A DNA stretch of 64,000 nucleotides from NCBI GenBank assembly GCA_002946415.1, contig NJPS01000062.1:62001-126000 (forward strand), given 5' to 3'. Every line of letters begins with the position of its first letter. The first letter of the stretch is position 1. Both the position numbers and the translations under genes were made by a program. Below are positions 20,618 to 34,539 of this stretch, in pieces. The notes below the pieces were generated by a model. The model saw only the letters and a list, made by a program, of their open reading frames with translations, was not told where the DNA came from and ran no database searches. This stretch comes from Rutstroemia sp. NJR-2017a BVV2 (Eukaryota; Ascomycota; Leotiomycetes; Helotiales; Rutstroemiaceae).

Positions 20618-22670
20618 TTACACTGCGAACATTGTTTCTAATTCTGCTTCGTTGAACTCGGGAAGTTGGGGTACATCTGTATACGAAGACGGCTGTGGCC
20701 AATATGGTTCTGTAAGCAGAGAATTTATAACTTCATCGTCGCTATTCTCGGATGGGAATCGATTTTCACTCTGCGGTATGGGATACTCGAGAGATTGCTC
20801 GACGAGGGTAGCAGAGAAACCATGAGATGGGCACGACGTGCCAATGGCGCCAGAACTATGCGAGCTAGATAATCCTTCTCCAACAGCAACTTCTGACTCG
20901 TTAAGATCGAGAATGGTACTAGTCGACCATGTCTGAGCGAGGTTGTGCAACTCATCTTCGATTGTTAAACTCAGCAGTGTGGACAGATCACGCTCTTCAT
21001 TTGGCATAACTGATAATTTAATCCCCATTGATCTTATGGTTGCCGAGATAAGGTTTGGTCCCTCAGAGTGCATGAAATCCTGGAACCGCTCTAGGTCTCT
21101 CGTCAATTCGAAGTTCATGTATGGCGAGTTTGGTCTTGGCATGTGTCCTGGGAAGAGTATGTCGAAAATAGCAAACCACTGGTCCGAGAAGTCCCCAGAT
21201 ACTCTTTCTGTTAACTGTTTCTTGAGTGCCCTAGTAACCCCTTCAAACCTGGTAGCGGCTCGAAGTTCGCAAGAGATCTCTCGTATATGTTCGTCTCGTT
21301 CGTCCTCAGTCTCGAAAGTGTCCATGCAGCGCGGACGGCATATTGGTTGTTGATGAATACGGCTCAGATGCTGTTTTACGTCTCGGATACAGCGCAATAC
21401 ATATTTGTAGCAACTTCCGTACTTCAGTAGATCTTTCTTCGCAAATGGATAAGCAAATGAGAGGTGATTTGAGATAGTCTTCTTTGAAATCCTGGGTCGC
21501 TTTCCAGAAGTATTATCCTCATCTTGTCTTTCCTTTATATCTTCGTAGGCTGCGAACATACCCACCGGGTTGGGGTACCCATGGGTGGGTTATATAAATC
21601 ACATTACCCACCCATTACCCAGTGGGTTACCCATGCATAATATATGCATAATATATACATAACTTACCTAAAAGCTACTTATACTAATCCTAATATCCCC
21701 TCTTATTATATTTTTGCACCAGATTCATTGTCATATATATCACATGATATCACATGACGGATGCTTGGCAACCTATAAACCCATCCAGTAGTGGGTTGAA
21801 AATCCCAAAAACCCACCCATGGGTACCCATTTCGCAGCCTATATCTTCGTCGTTGTTAGTATTCTGGCGGCTCCTTTTTTTTCCTGGACTGGTATTTGAT
21901 TTCCCTTTGCCTTTGCTAGGTAGAGGGGTCCCTGATTCTGACTTTCCGGAACCACCTTGAGCGCACTGCTCCCAAGCTCGAAATGAAAGTAACCCTTCTC
22001 ATACAATCATAGGTTTGATCAGCAGAAAAGGATGATCCTCCTCTAACACCGGAAGGCTCTCCGAGAAGTCAGAAATCCATACAGACTCCATATCGCTTGG
22101 CTCGCTTCCTTGAGAGCCGCTGCCAATTTCGATCATCTGTAGATCCGACCACTCTAGATTTAGGATTTTCGAAGGTAAGGTCCACTAGGGGTAATTGTTC
22201 TCTCTTCAGTAGCGAAATTGTGCTCGAGGGTGCCAGAAAAGTGATCTGTTTGGGCACTGAAGCCTACTATAACACTGTCTACTGGCAATTTTGTTCTCCA
22301 CAAAGTCTGTCTTGTTGACAGCTAAAGGGCCATCGGGACTAGTCTTAGCAAAAGAGGGAAAGCTAACTTTTCCGGCAATAGGTTCTTTCATGTATCCTAA
22401 GCTCCCATGCTGCTTCAATAGATGTTCCTTGACCTTGTCTTTACGAGAATACCCGACCCCATAGCTTTTGTTACATCACACCAGAGGGCAAAGGCAACCG
22501 GGGTTTTCATGTCGGTCAATTTTGTGACAGCTATTTTTGTGACGGTTGAGACCAGCGGCACGTGAGAAGCTCCGCGAACAGCCTGGGTAGAAACAGATGA
22601 AGCGTGCCTGAACTGAAGTCGGTATAGAAAGAGTTTGGGTGTTTTTAGTCGGTCGCCTGCATATTGGCAT
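20618..22670 (-). pseudogene. C2H2 zinc-finger protein pseudogene, interrupted by a MITE
   Basis: Minus strand, from ATG 22670 (MPICRRPTKNTQ). If the 294-bp element at 21547-21840 and one copy of its 10-bp duplication are removed, a single reading frame of 583 codons runs to the stop at 20618, with no intron needed. Within it come a finger-like ICFYPGCSRSFSRAAGLNRH, then SRKDKVKEHLLKQHG, a low-complexity basic linker (SKGKGKSNTSPGKKR), and the fungal finger block FAKKDLLKYGSC, RDVKQHLSRIHQQPIC, RPRCMDTFETEDERDEHI. Four in-frame stops are present at 22476-22478, 22206-22208, 22185-22187 and 21999-22001 (three TGA, one TAG), consistent with C-to-T mutation. The 315-codon open frame at 20618-21565 begins inside the inserted element and could still be translated, but as a truncated product. 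Confidence 0.82.
21547..21840. mobile_element. 294-bp MITE with 10-bp TIR and 10-bp target-site duplication
   Basis: The element begins AGGCTGCGAA and ends with the exact reverse complement TTCGCAGCCT. It is flanked by the direct repeat ATATCTTCGT at 21537-21546 and 21841-21850. A second inner inverted repeat, GGGTACCCATGGGTGGGTT, lies near both ends. The inside is AT-rich with tandem GCATAATATAT units. A duplication of 9-11 bp is typical of Mutator-like elements, so a MULE-derived MITE is the best guess. It has no coding capacity. Confidence 0.88.
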
Positions 22671-22730
22671 TCGCTGGCGCCCACTAAAGCGTATACTGGT
22701 ATGATTAAAGTCTTTAGTGGGGCCACACAC

Positions 22731-23060
22731 TACTATATGGATTTATCTTGACCGCTTTTTGGTATATTTTACAATACTTGTACCTCTTATGTAATAGACC
22801 TATCAGCATAATCTATTTGTAAACAATTCTCCGTAAATGATTTTGTTGCCCACTATGATGCATGTACTATAGTTGATGACTATGGCTACTTACCTCTACA
22901 CTGTCTTGGCTTAATATGTCTGCTACAGACAATTTGTGGAGACCGGCTTAGTATATAAATGATGTTTCTCTTCTACTGATAGTCCGATATATAGTACTAT
23001 CATCTTAACCTATTCACTTATCTCAGAATAACCTCACTTCTCTCAAAATCATTTCTCACT
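22731..23060. other. Intergenic / promoter region
   Basis: About 330 AT-rich bases upstream of the small secreted protein gene, including TATATAAATG at about 22951. No gene seen. Confidence 0.4.
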
Positions 23061-23644
23061 ATGCAATTCTCTTCGATTCTTCCAGGTCTCGCCACGGTGC
23101 TATCGCTTGCTATCGGCATTGATGCATGGGCTCAGGTGAGGAGCATTCCTTTCTGTTCATTGCCCGATGATCTAGGGCTCGGACATCGAACCCTCGTGGC
23201 CTTTGATACTCTTTCCTCTTTGCTATTCTGCGGAAACCAAAAGATGTGTGTGCTAACATTTGAACCGAAAGGCTGCAGACGGAACTTGGGTCGCTAGCCA
23301 AAATCAATATCAAATCCCAGACCGTTTCGGTACCAACGGTAAGTGCAGTGCTGGAATAGCAGCCTTAACAGTGTGCTCATGATCTCCCTAGTCAAAGTCG
23401 ACGAAGCCTGCACCTATCAAAACACGAACAATATTCATAACGCAGGTGATGCATGTGCTGTTAGTATCTTATCTATACTCTTGCTGTATTTTCTGCTAAC
23501 GACTGACAGTACTGGATAAATGGTGATGGACTAATTCATCACGGAAGTAAGTCCAACCTCAAGTGTCTTGTGTTGAGTTTTCCTGACACTGTGTGATCAG
23601 CATGCACCTATTCTTGCTGTCCCCAAACGTTCTGGTGTAAATAG
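23061..23644 (+). CDS. Small secreted cysteine-containing protein (effector-like)
   Basis: A 96-residue protein assembled from five short exons: 23061-23135, 23272-23338, 23392-23459, 23510-23546 and 23601-23644. All introns are GT-AG and the phases agree. The first 22-24 residues form a clear signal peptide (MQFSSILPGLATVLSLAIG..AWA). The mature part has six cysteines: EACTY, DACAY, then GTCTYSCC and FWCK. The even number and the CC pair suggest three disulphide bonds. I do not recognise a family. Size, secretion signal, cysteines and a position beside a RIP-affected repeat block match the profile of fungal effector candidates. The gene shows no nonsense codons although its neighbours are decayed. 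Confidence 0.8.
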
Positions 23645-24240
23645 TGGTGTTATCCACCACGACCCTTGATGATTGCAAGGAGGGTCGTTCATAAGCGAAG
23701 AAGTCAAGAAGCGGGAGCGCAGAACGTGGAAATGAAATGACATAGTGGAGAGAATTCAAAGAAGTTTAACATGTGACTTTCTTCTTTGATGTCAATTTTG
23801 GGTCGTCTGTTCCATATTATTCGGATTTCGTCTTCTTCATCGTCGACGGGTGCCATACTCCCACTCCTACCTATCACTACTCTCGTCATCCTCTACCCCT
23901 GGATGACTCCCTCTTCTACCCGTATTCTTGTCACACCCCACGATCTTCCAGTCGTCACCTACCACGGTAAAACTCTCGTCATCACTCCCATCGACCTCAA
24001 CCTCACTTGACCTCCCCCGCACTACTCTCTTCATAATCCGGATCCTCGCTATCATCAAAATTACTAAACACCTCCGCATGGTCATCGTCGACTACCTCAA
24101 TGACCGTGTCGTCGCTGATCACTCCTTCGATATTATCCCGGACTTCTATAACGCTGATTATCTACACCTCACTATTAATTATAATAAGATCTTTAATTTT
24201 ATTATTTTCTTCTTTTTCTAATTCTAAATTTTTAAGATTA
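23645..24240. other. Transition into the AT-rich block; acidic reading frames
   Basis: About 600 bases with a pyrimidine-rich plus strand. The minus strand has short Asp/Glu-rich frames (for example SNFDDSEDPDYEESSAGEV) separated by stops and shifts. This may be the remnant of a low-complexity acidic protein; no family is recognisable. Confidence 0.35.
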
Positions 24241-25025
24241 ATTTAAATCTCTTTTATTTACTAAGTATTATATAGATTATAAAAATTATAAAGAAATATT
24301 AATTTATTTATTTTTCGATTTTATTTTATTTTTTATTTTAATTCTATTATTGAAACTAATTAATTAATTAAAGTTATAAAGATTATTAAGTTAGATAAAG
24401 GTTTTATATAACTATAGAAATATTATTAATAATTTATAAAATTAAGTTTTGGAAATCAATAATTTATTTATATAAATCTTCGATATTAATAATTTTAAAA
24501 TAATATTATTTAGATTTACTTTATATTTTAAATCTCTTTTACAAAGTTTATTAATTTATAAAAAAGATTGAAAAAATGAATTTAAGAAAATTAAATAATT
24601 ATCTATTATTATTTCCATTAAATTTCTTTTTATTTAACTATTATAATATAAAATAAATTCTTTTTCTTCTTTAATCTAATAAAAAGATATATTATATAAA
24701 TTAAATAATATTTTTAAAAAAAAAAAATAAAACTAATTATAAATAATCTTATTTAATCTCTTTTCATATTAGTATATATTTAAGTAGGTAAATACAAGAT
24801 TATAAATAAATATAAGATCCTGAAAGTTATATTTTTTATAATATTTATCACTAAAATTTATATAAGAATATTTGAATTAAGAGATATTAATCGGGAAAAT
24901 AGATTTTTTGTTTATCAAATTATATCTTCTATATATCAGATTCAATATCTGAAAAGTTTTCAAATTGATTAAAGATAATATTATCACTATTATTAATATT
25001 AAAGGAAATATAATTATTCTTCTTT
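24241..25025. repeat. RIP-degraded AT-rich sequence left of the nested elements
   Basis: Almost pure A/T. The segment about 24731-24818 (containing TTTAAGTAGGTAAATA) recurs in inverted orientation at about 39026-39111. The segment about 24520-24660 resembles 40060-40210 in direct orientation. No open frames survive. Confidence 0.55.
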
Positions 25026-25236
25026 TATAAAGTTCTAAATTGAAAAATATATTGATATTGATCTATTTAGAAAACTAAAATATAGAGAAAAAGAGAGAAT
25101 TTATATCTTTAATATTATAGAGAAAAAAAATCTAAATTAATATAAATCAATATCAGAGTATCTAATAAATCTAATATATCTATTTGAATTATATTATATT
25201 ATAAATTCTTTTAGTTTTAGAAATCTAGATTTTATA
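25026..25236 (-). repeat. Copia LTR (left copy)
   Basis: It matches 36926-37136 at a fixed offset of 11900; differences are mostly C/T and G/A. Confidence 0.7.
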
Positions 25237-27569
25237 TATCTTCTTTAATTTAAATCTTTTATATCTAAATTATAACTAGTTTAGTTGAAATATTAATTAG
25301 TTATAATTGTTTTATAAAATATATATATTTTTGAGAACTTAAAAGTTTTGTAAATCTATTTATAATTATATTAATAATTAAAATCTAATTAATTTTAAGT
25401 TTCTTAAATTATATTTCTTAATATAACTAATATAAATATATATTTATATATTTTAGTTTTGTGATTAGCTTAAATATATCTATATTTATTAATCTAATTA
25501 TTTATTAATTATTATAAAAAATTGATATTTCTAACTTTAGATCGAAATTGAGATTCTTAAATAATCTTTTCTATTATATAAATTTTTTAGTAGTTATAAA
25601 TAGAGTTAAGAACTTTATTTTAATATTAGAGATAATAACTATTTACTATTTAGTTATTTTATAATAAATTATATTTTTATAAAGTTAGAAATAGAAATTA
25701 TTTAAACTAAATTATATTATTATATTATTATTAAATACTATATTACTAGTAATTATAAAGATCTATTTTGAATTGATATTATTATTATATATAATTATTA
25801 GATTTTTTATTAAAATAAAGTATTTGAGATAATAATTTGCAATATTAATATATAATTATAATGAATTTTATTAAAACTCTATAAACTTCGAAATAGTTTT
25901 TATAATATTAGGATAGTTAATTATAATTATATATATCAAATAACTAATATAATTCTGATATATTTTAATCTATAATTCTATTACTATTATTTTGTTTTTA
26001 ACTAATTCTTATATTAGTAATAATATTTTAATATAATTTGAAAATTCGATTTTAAAATATTTTTGAATTTGATCGATATAAAAATTTTAAATTAAATAAA
26101 GCTTTTATTTATCTTTTTTTCGAATAATATAGATTCTAAAGAAATAATTAATTTTATTTATAACTTTGATCTCAAAGTATTATATTAATTTATATTTAAA
26201 TTTATCTATTTTCGCTTTATATTTTGGATAATAAATTATAATAATATTATCGATATAAAAAAGAAATGTTAATTAATTATTTATAAATAAATAGTTGATA
26301 TTTGGAACTTATAATATATCTAGTTTTTCAAATACTGAAATTAATAACAAATATTATAAATTTGATAATATCTTGAATTTATAAAATATTCGATATATTA
26401 TAAAAACAAATTCTGATTTATTGAATCTTAATAATATTTTATAATAAATAAATAGATATAAAATTATATTAATAAATATATTGATAATATTATATTATTA
26501 TATATTTAAATCGAAAGCTATAATAATAGTTATAATAATTTAAAAGATTTATATAACTAATATTATTATATAGATATTATTATTAATATATTATAAATTG
26601 TTTCTTATATAGAGATATATTTTAAAAAAGTCTAGAAAGTTATTAATATCGAATTTATATTTTGAAATCTATTTTAATAAAAATAGAATTATATTATTAG
26701 ATAGTTATAAAATATATTTAAATATCTTTTTTTGTATTAATATATTAAATTCTTTTTCTATTATTTTAAATTATTCTAATATATATTTATATTTTATTAT
26801 CTTCTTCTAGTTTGTAGATTTAAATAAAAGTTGATTATAATAGATTTTTTTATTTCTTAAAGTTAAAAATAAATTAAATATATAATATAAAATAAAATAT
26901 ATATTATAGATTCGATATTCTTTTATTAAAATATTGGAAATATTAATTATATTACTAATCTTAGATATCTTTATAATAGTATTATTAATATTAAATTTAT
27001 TATTTAAAGATACTAATTTAATAATTATAGTTTTGATATTAGAATTAGTTAAAAATTATAAATTTTCAGATATTAGAAATTATTAATATTCTAGTTTAGT
27101 AGATTTAGTTTATAGGTTATATAACTATTTTATATTCTAATTAATTGGAATTTCTAGATCTTAGTTATTTTCTATATTTTTATTAGTTAAATCTTTATTT
27201 ACTTTATTTAATATAAATCCAGATTCTTTTTTTTTTTTGGAGAATCTACTATAACTAATATTTTAATTATAATTATATTTTATATCTTATTATTGATTAG
27301 TTATAAAATATTAAATAATAATAATATCTCGATTTAGTAAATTACTATATTCAAACTATCTTTAATTATTATAACTAAATCTATATTATTAATATTATAT
27401 TTCTTCTTTATATTAAATATAATATCTTTTATTTTAATGATTTTTTCTAGATTTAAAATCTAGATTTTGAAGATATTTGTTAAATTATATTTAATTAAAT
27501 AACTAATATATATTTTTATAATTAGTTTATCTAATCTAGATATATTCTTATTAAGAATATATATTTTAT

Positions 27570-28119
27570 TATTACAAATATTTATCTTCTAAGTTATATA
27601 GAAGTGATTAGGATCTCGAATATTAAAGATCGCGATAACTAATAATATTATTATAGATTTATTAATAATAATAGTTATATAGAGAATCTATTATAATTAT
27701 AATAATAAATAAATAAATAATAATTATTGTTAAATATAAAGCTTTATATATTAAGAAAAACTATCTAGTTATATAAATTTTTATTTTCTATTATTTTATT
27801 AATTTTATTAGTTTTAGTAATACTAAAACTATTGAGATTATTAAAATATTAGATAATTTCTATCTAAAGTTCTATTAAAGATATTATTAATTACTCTAAT
27901 ATTTATCTATTTCCAAATACTTTATTTCTATAATATTATTCCTTATAAAGATATATCGATAATTATAGATACTTTTTCTTTATCTTTATATTATAAATAT
28001 AAATATCTAAACTCTACTTTATTATATAATCTTTATATAATAGTTTAACTTTATCAAATAGTAATTAGCTATTTTCTAAATTTAAAATCTTTAAGCTTTT
28101 ATCTAAATATATTATAATA
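27570..28119 (-). repeat. Gypsy LTR (left copy)
   Basis: It aligns base for base with 33990-34539 at offset 6420. Homologous, less mutated fragments lie at 51520-51985 (inverted) and 52098-52340 (direct). Confidence 0.85.
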
Positions 28120-31100
28120 TTATTCTTTTTCTAATTTAATATTATTTCGATATTTATTATAATAATATAGAATATTTATTTAAATTTATAATAAATATCT
28201 TGTTTTCTTTCTCTTCTTTATTATATCTAAATATATTTCCAAATCTATAAAAAGTTATTATAATATATATCTTTGTTTTAAAGAAAAAGAAAAAATAATA
28301 TTTATAAAATACTTTTATTATATATTAAAGAATCTTAAATATTATATTCTTTCTAATTCTAATTAATATAGAGAATATATAAAAAATACTAAAAGATCTT
28401 CTTATAATATATATAGTAATTCGGTATCTTTATAAGAAAATATTTATTAAAAAGAAATTTAATTTAAAATTGAAGAAAAAATAACTACTTAATAGAAATA
28501 AAAGACTTTTATATATTATATATATTTAAGGAAATAATAAAAGATTTTGAAGGAAAAAGCTAGAAAAATATTATAATATAATCTATATATAATTAATATA
28601 TTAAAGGAATTTAAAGAAAAGGAAAAACTAGAAAGAGAATAAATTAAATAAACTAAATAAACTTCTTAAATATTTAATTTCTTCAAAATCGATCTTTCAA
28701 TTTTTAAACTTTTTCTAATAAATAATTCTAAATTAACTATTTAATTAGAAACCGAAAGTTCTTTAGATAGAATTTCTCTAAATTTTATAAATAATTTAGA
28801 TTCTTGATTGATTTCTATATATTTTCCAAATATAAATATTCTTTTTATTTAATTAAGTAATAAAACTTTTCTCTAATATATTTTTGATCTAGTATTTCTT
28901 CAACTTTATATTCGGTATTTAAATTAACTAGTTCAATTTCGATATAAAATATATTTGGTATTTTTAGTAATATTAGTTCAAAAAGTAAAATATAAAATAC
29001 TAGATATATATTTATTATTTATAGTAACTCTAAATAATAATTAACTAATCCGATTATTTTACTAATTTTGAAAAATCCTAATTTCTTATAATCTAGTTTA
29101 TTATTTAGTTTTTTTATATTGATATTTTATTTAAAAAAATAAATTTTATTCTTCTTCTTAAGTATTAATTCTATATTATATTTTTAATTATACTATTATA
29201 TTATTTATTATATAATAAACTTGATATCAAATAATAGTTATTTATATAAATTCTTTAAATCTTCTACTTTTATTATATTGATATCTAAATTTGTTATATC
29301 CAGAAGTTGGATATTATATATTTTTAGCTCGAATTCAAAATTAATATATACTAGTAATATATTTATTATTGCAACTTCAGATATATTATATATAAATTAT
29401 ATAAGTAATAATAGTTCTATTTAATCATTCTATCGATAATTTATATAATAGTATAAATATTATTTTATAATTTGATTTAATTATTCTATCTAACTATCTA
29501 TTTATAGATAGAATATTATTGAAAACTTTTTTTTAATCTCTAATAATATTATAAATATTTGCTAAAACTTTGATATAAAGAATTTATCTCGATTCGAAAT
29601 AATTTCTTCTAATATATTATATATATTAACTATTGTTTATAAAAATATATAGATTAAGTTTTTAGTTATACTACTTTCTTTATATAAAATTATATATCTA
29701 AATTTGGTTAATCAATCTATAATTACTAGAATAGAATTATATATTATTCTTATAATTAGATTCTTTGAAGATAGTAATTTGATTATAAAGTTCTATATAA
29801 TAAACTTCTATAGTTAAGAAAATATATCTAGATTTTTGAACTAATTATATAGAATATATTATAAGATTTTATTCTATATATAGATATTACAATTTCTAAT
29901 AACTTCTTTAATTATCTTCTTTATTTATAGAAAATAATAGTTTGTTTTTATTTTCACAAATACTTTTATAATTTCTTAATATCTATAAATTAATAACTTA
30001 TATTATTCTTAAGTAAATTACTTAGCTAAAGTCGAAAAGATATATATCTTTTTATAGAAATATATAATTTTATCTTGAATTATAAATTCTTTATTTAGCT
30101 TTTCTAATATTTATTTTATTATTAAATCGTTTTTATAATATCTTTATATTTGTTTTTCCAAATAGTTATTACAAAATAATATTATTATAGTTAGTTAAAT
30201 TAAATTGAATATCAATAAATCTCTTTTTTAACAAAATATAATATATAATTTATATATCTTATTTTCTAGATATTTAGATTTTTTACTAAATATATCTATT
30301 CTAGTATTTTCGTTTTCTTTAATATATAATATTTTGAAATAATATATAGCTAGTATCTCTATTTATTATATCTATTATCTATTTAGAATCTTAGTTATTA
30401 TAAAGTATATTAAATTCTTATAATCTAAATAAATCTAGATTATATATTTAGATCTTTCGAAATAAACTTTCTATTTTCTGAAAATATCAATAATAATAAA
30501 TAACTCTTTATTATATATCTTATAATTCAGCTTTACTAACTATAACTTTCTTAAATAATATATTATTAATTATAGTTTTTTATCTTTATTTAGTTAGCTA
30601 AAGATTATATCTAATATATAATCTAATATATTTATCTCAATAATAATTAGTAGTTCTAGATCAAATATAATAAGAACTAATATCTATATAAAAACTTATT
30701 TGAGAATATCAAATACTTTTTATATTATATTATTTTATTTGTATTTATAATCCTTCTTAGTTAACTTTATAAATAATATTATAATTTTCAAATAATCTTT
30801 AATAAATTATTTATAAAAGTTTACAAATCTTAAAAATAATTATATTTTTTTAATTATAGTAAATTATATCTATTTTAAAATTTCTTTTATTTTTCTTAGA
30901 TTTATCTTAAATCTATAAATCCTAATAATATATACTAAAAATTCAATTTTAATAATATAGAATTTATATTTCGAGAATTTAAATAAGATATTTATATCTA
31001 TCAAAATCTATAATATCTTTTATATAATCTTGATATACTTTTCAAAAATCTTAGTAAAGATTAAGATATTATCTAAATATATTATATAGTAATTATCGAA

Positions 31101-33989
31101 GTATTTTTTTAACAAATTGTTAACTAAATATATATATATATTACCGATATATTAGTAAGTCTAAAGAATATAATCTAGTATTTATAATATCTATATTATA
31201 TATAAAATACTATTTTTTATATATCTTCTTTCTTAATTTGGATTAAGTTAAATTTTATATATTAATTCAATTTGGTAAAATATTTAGTTTTCCTAATTCG
31301 ATTTTATAATTTACTAGCTAATAATAATAAATATTAATTCTTAATAATAATAGTATTAAGTTTATAATAATTAATAACTAGTTTATCTTTCTTATCTCCT
31401 TTTTTTAATATAAAGAAAATTGGTATTTTTATAGATAAAGAGAATTCTTTAATAAATCTTTTTATTAAATTCTCGTTAAGATATTCGCGAAATAATCTAA
31501 ATTTCTTTTCTAATAATAGTATAATTAGTAAAAATAGTAATTTCTTTTCTTCTTTCAATTTTATTTTATAATCCCAAAATTAATATTTTAATAAAGTATC
31601 TTTATAAGATCTTTCCTCAAAGATCTCGATATATTTCTAATATTATATTAATATATCTTTTAGTAAAGGATTCTAAGTTAAGATATCTAATTTTAGTATA
31701 TATATTATCTTTAGTTCTTAATTAGATATTAGTTTTATAAGATTTTATATAAACTTTATTTTATATTTATATTTATTATATTATATAGTTATTACAATTT
31801 AATTGATATATAGATTATAACTTTTTAGTTATAATATTTCCAAAATTAGTTAATATCTTTTTAATAAAACCAAATCTATTTTTATCTATTCAAAATATTA
31901 TTTTAGTTATATTTCAAATTCTTATATTTTATACTAAATCAATTTATTCTCTTTAGTTAATTATTTATCGATAAAGTAAAGTTTATATAGAATTAGTTTC
32001 TCGAGAATTTATAATTTCGTTAATATTATAATTTCTAATATTATAAAATTTTCTATTACTCTCAAATCTATTATTACTTAAAATAAATATCTATTTATAT
32101 ATATTTTATAAAGAATCTATTTTGATTCTAAGATAATTCTAAACTTCTTAATTAATTCTTTATTTATACTTTCAATAAATTATTCCTAATTAATTCTTTT
32201 CTAGTTTTGATTTATAATCTTAAACTTATTATTTTTTATAAAATTAAAAAACTTTTTTTAGATATTAATTATATCTTTCTAGATTATATTTAGATTTGTT
32301 CTAATCCTTATTTTAAGAATTCGTTTAATAGGAATATCAATATATTTAATAGATATTTTATATCTAAAAATTTATAATACTACCTTTTGTAATTAAGTTA
32401 ATTTCTATAATAATATATTTCACTAATCTTTATAATTATATTAATAAATAACTTCCCAAACTTTCTTATTACTTAATAAATTATATTATTAAAACTTTCT
32501 AAATTTCTAATAAATTCAAGTTTTTCTTTATATTCTAATAAAGCTAATTTTAAGTTCTAGTTTATAATAATAATTTATAATTAATTGATCTTGGATATTC
32601 TAAATATTGTTTTAGAATTCTTTATTATTTAATAAATCTATAAATTTCTTTTATCTTCAAAATCTAGTTTTATAATAATTAATTCTTTTTAGAAATTATA
32701 TCTTTTTCTATTTTGGAAATTTATTTTAAATAATAATTTTTTTATTATTAGACTTTTTTAAATACTAATCTATTTTCTTTTTATTTACTTTATAAATTAA
32801 ATAAAAATCTTTATAATAGATAATCTATATTAGTTATATATAATCTATTTCTTAAATAATATAATAACTATTTATTATACTTAATTAATATCTAGATATA
32901 ATTTAACTATTATCTTATTCTATTATAAACTTAAACTATTTCTTTTTTTTCTAATTAGTTTATTTAGATTTTATCTTTTAAAACTTCTTTTAATAATCTT
33001 TTATTTAGTATTCTAAAAATCTATATTTGAAATAAAGTTTCTACTTTTATTAGTAATTTTATTTATTCTAGAAAAGATTATTTTTTGAGTTTATTATATT
33101 TAATTATATAAGATTATTATAAATCTTTTCTCTAATATATTACTTTTTAGAAAACCTTAATCTTTTCTTATTTTATTAATATTATTAAAAGTATTGATTT
33201 ATATTACTAAAGTATATTTTTCTTTGAAATTTGTAATTTCTATTATCAATATAAATAATTTCTTCAATTAAATTATTTATATTATCAATTAGATCTTTCT
33301 AAAATAGTTTGAGTTTAATATTTCTTTTTAGTTCTTTTATATAATAACTAAATAATACTATTATTTTTTAATTAATTTAATTTCTATATTTTCGAAATTC
33401 TATTATATAATTGATTATAAATCTAGTTTATTATAAATTAAAGAGTTATTATTTTATAGTTTTTATAATATCGATATTCCTAAATACTTTTTTAATCTCT
33501 TTTCGGAATTCTTTATAATTTGCGAATATAATTATAATAATTGTTATTATTATAATTAGATTATAACTATTCTCGAAATAATTAGTTAGAAAAAATTCAA
33601 TCTATTTAGTTATTTTATCTTTAAAATAAGAAATAGTTTAAAGATTTTTAATATCTCGAATATCGAATTTATTAATATTGAATTTAAAATATATTTCTAA
33701 TTATAAAAAAAAGATTTCCAATTTCCTTTTATTATTATTATATTTATCTAATAATATAATTTTCAAAGTTTTCTAAAATCTAAACTTCTTCAATTTATTA
33801 TTATTATTATTATTTTCTTTATTATTAGTATTATTATAAACTATAGTGATATTACTATTATAATTTAATAGAAGTATAATTATATTTATAATAGATAATA
33901 AAGTTAGTAATTAGTTTATAGATCTAGTTATTATAATATTATTTGAAACTATATCGATTCGATATATAAAATAATAAAAATACTCAAAA

Positions 33990-34539
33990 TATTATAAATA
34001 TTTATCTTTTAAATTATATAAAAATAATCAAAGTTTTAAATACTAGAGATTATAATAACTAATAATATTATTATAGATTTATTATTGATAATAGTTATAT
34101 AGAGAATTGATTGTAATTATAATAATAGATAAATAAATAGTAATTATTATTAAATATAAAGTTCTATATATTAAAGAAAACTATCTAATTATATAGATTT
34201 TCGTTCTCTACTATCTTATTAGTTTTATTAGTTTTAATAATATTAGAATTACTAAAATTATTGAAATATCAAATAATCTTTATCTAAGATTCTATTAAAA
34301 ATACTATTAATTATTTTAGTATTTATCTATTCTTAGATATTTTATTTTTATAATATCGTTTCTTATAAAGATATATTGATAATTATAAATATCTTTTCTT
34401 TATCTCTATATTATAAATATAGATATCTAGATTCTACTTTATTATATAATTTTTATATAATAATTTGATTCTATCAAATAATAATTAATTATTTTCTAAG
34501 TTTAAGGTTTTTAAACTTCTATTTAGATATATTATAATA
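33990..34539 (-). repeat. Gypsy LTR (right copy)
   Basis: Partner of 27570-28119. Since the coding remnants are on the minus strand, this is the 5' LTR of the element. Confidence 0.85.

Larger units (their letters stand above)
27570..34539 (-). mobile_element. RIP-degraded Ty3/gypsy LTR retrotransposon, nested in the copia element
   Basis: Direct repeats 27570-28119 and 33990-34539 (550 bp, constant offset 6420) are LTRs. They are flanked by TTTAT at 27565-27569 and 34540-34544, a matching 5-bp duplication. On the minus strand a reverse transcriptase remnant at 31334-31558 contains FREYLNENLIKRFIKEF, IPIFFILKKGDKKDKLV and NYYKLN, matching the start of gypsy RT. An integrase core near 29610-29790 reads FIIKLLSSKN, YNSILVIID-stop-LTKF, Y-IILYKESSITKN. 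RT before integrase is the gypsy order. The LTR ends read TATTAC..; the less mutated copy at 51985 shows TGTTAC, the expected LTR terminus. Total length is 6970 bp, with no intact frames. Confidence 0.85.

Noticed and set aside
29221..29424. 67-codon open frame on the plus strand in the AT-rich block
   Set aside because: Composition is dominated by I, S, N, Y, F and K as expected from AT-rich DNA, and the opposite strand lies in the integrase region of the gypsy element.
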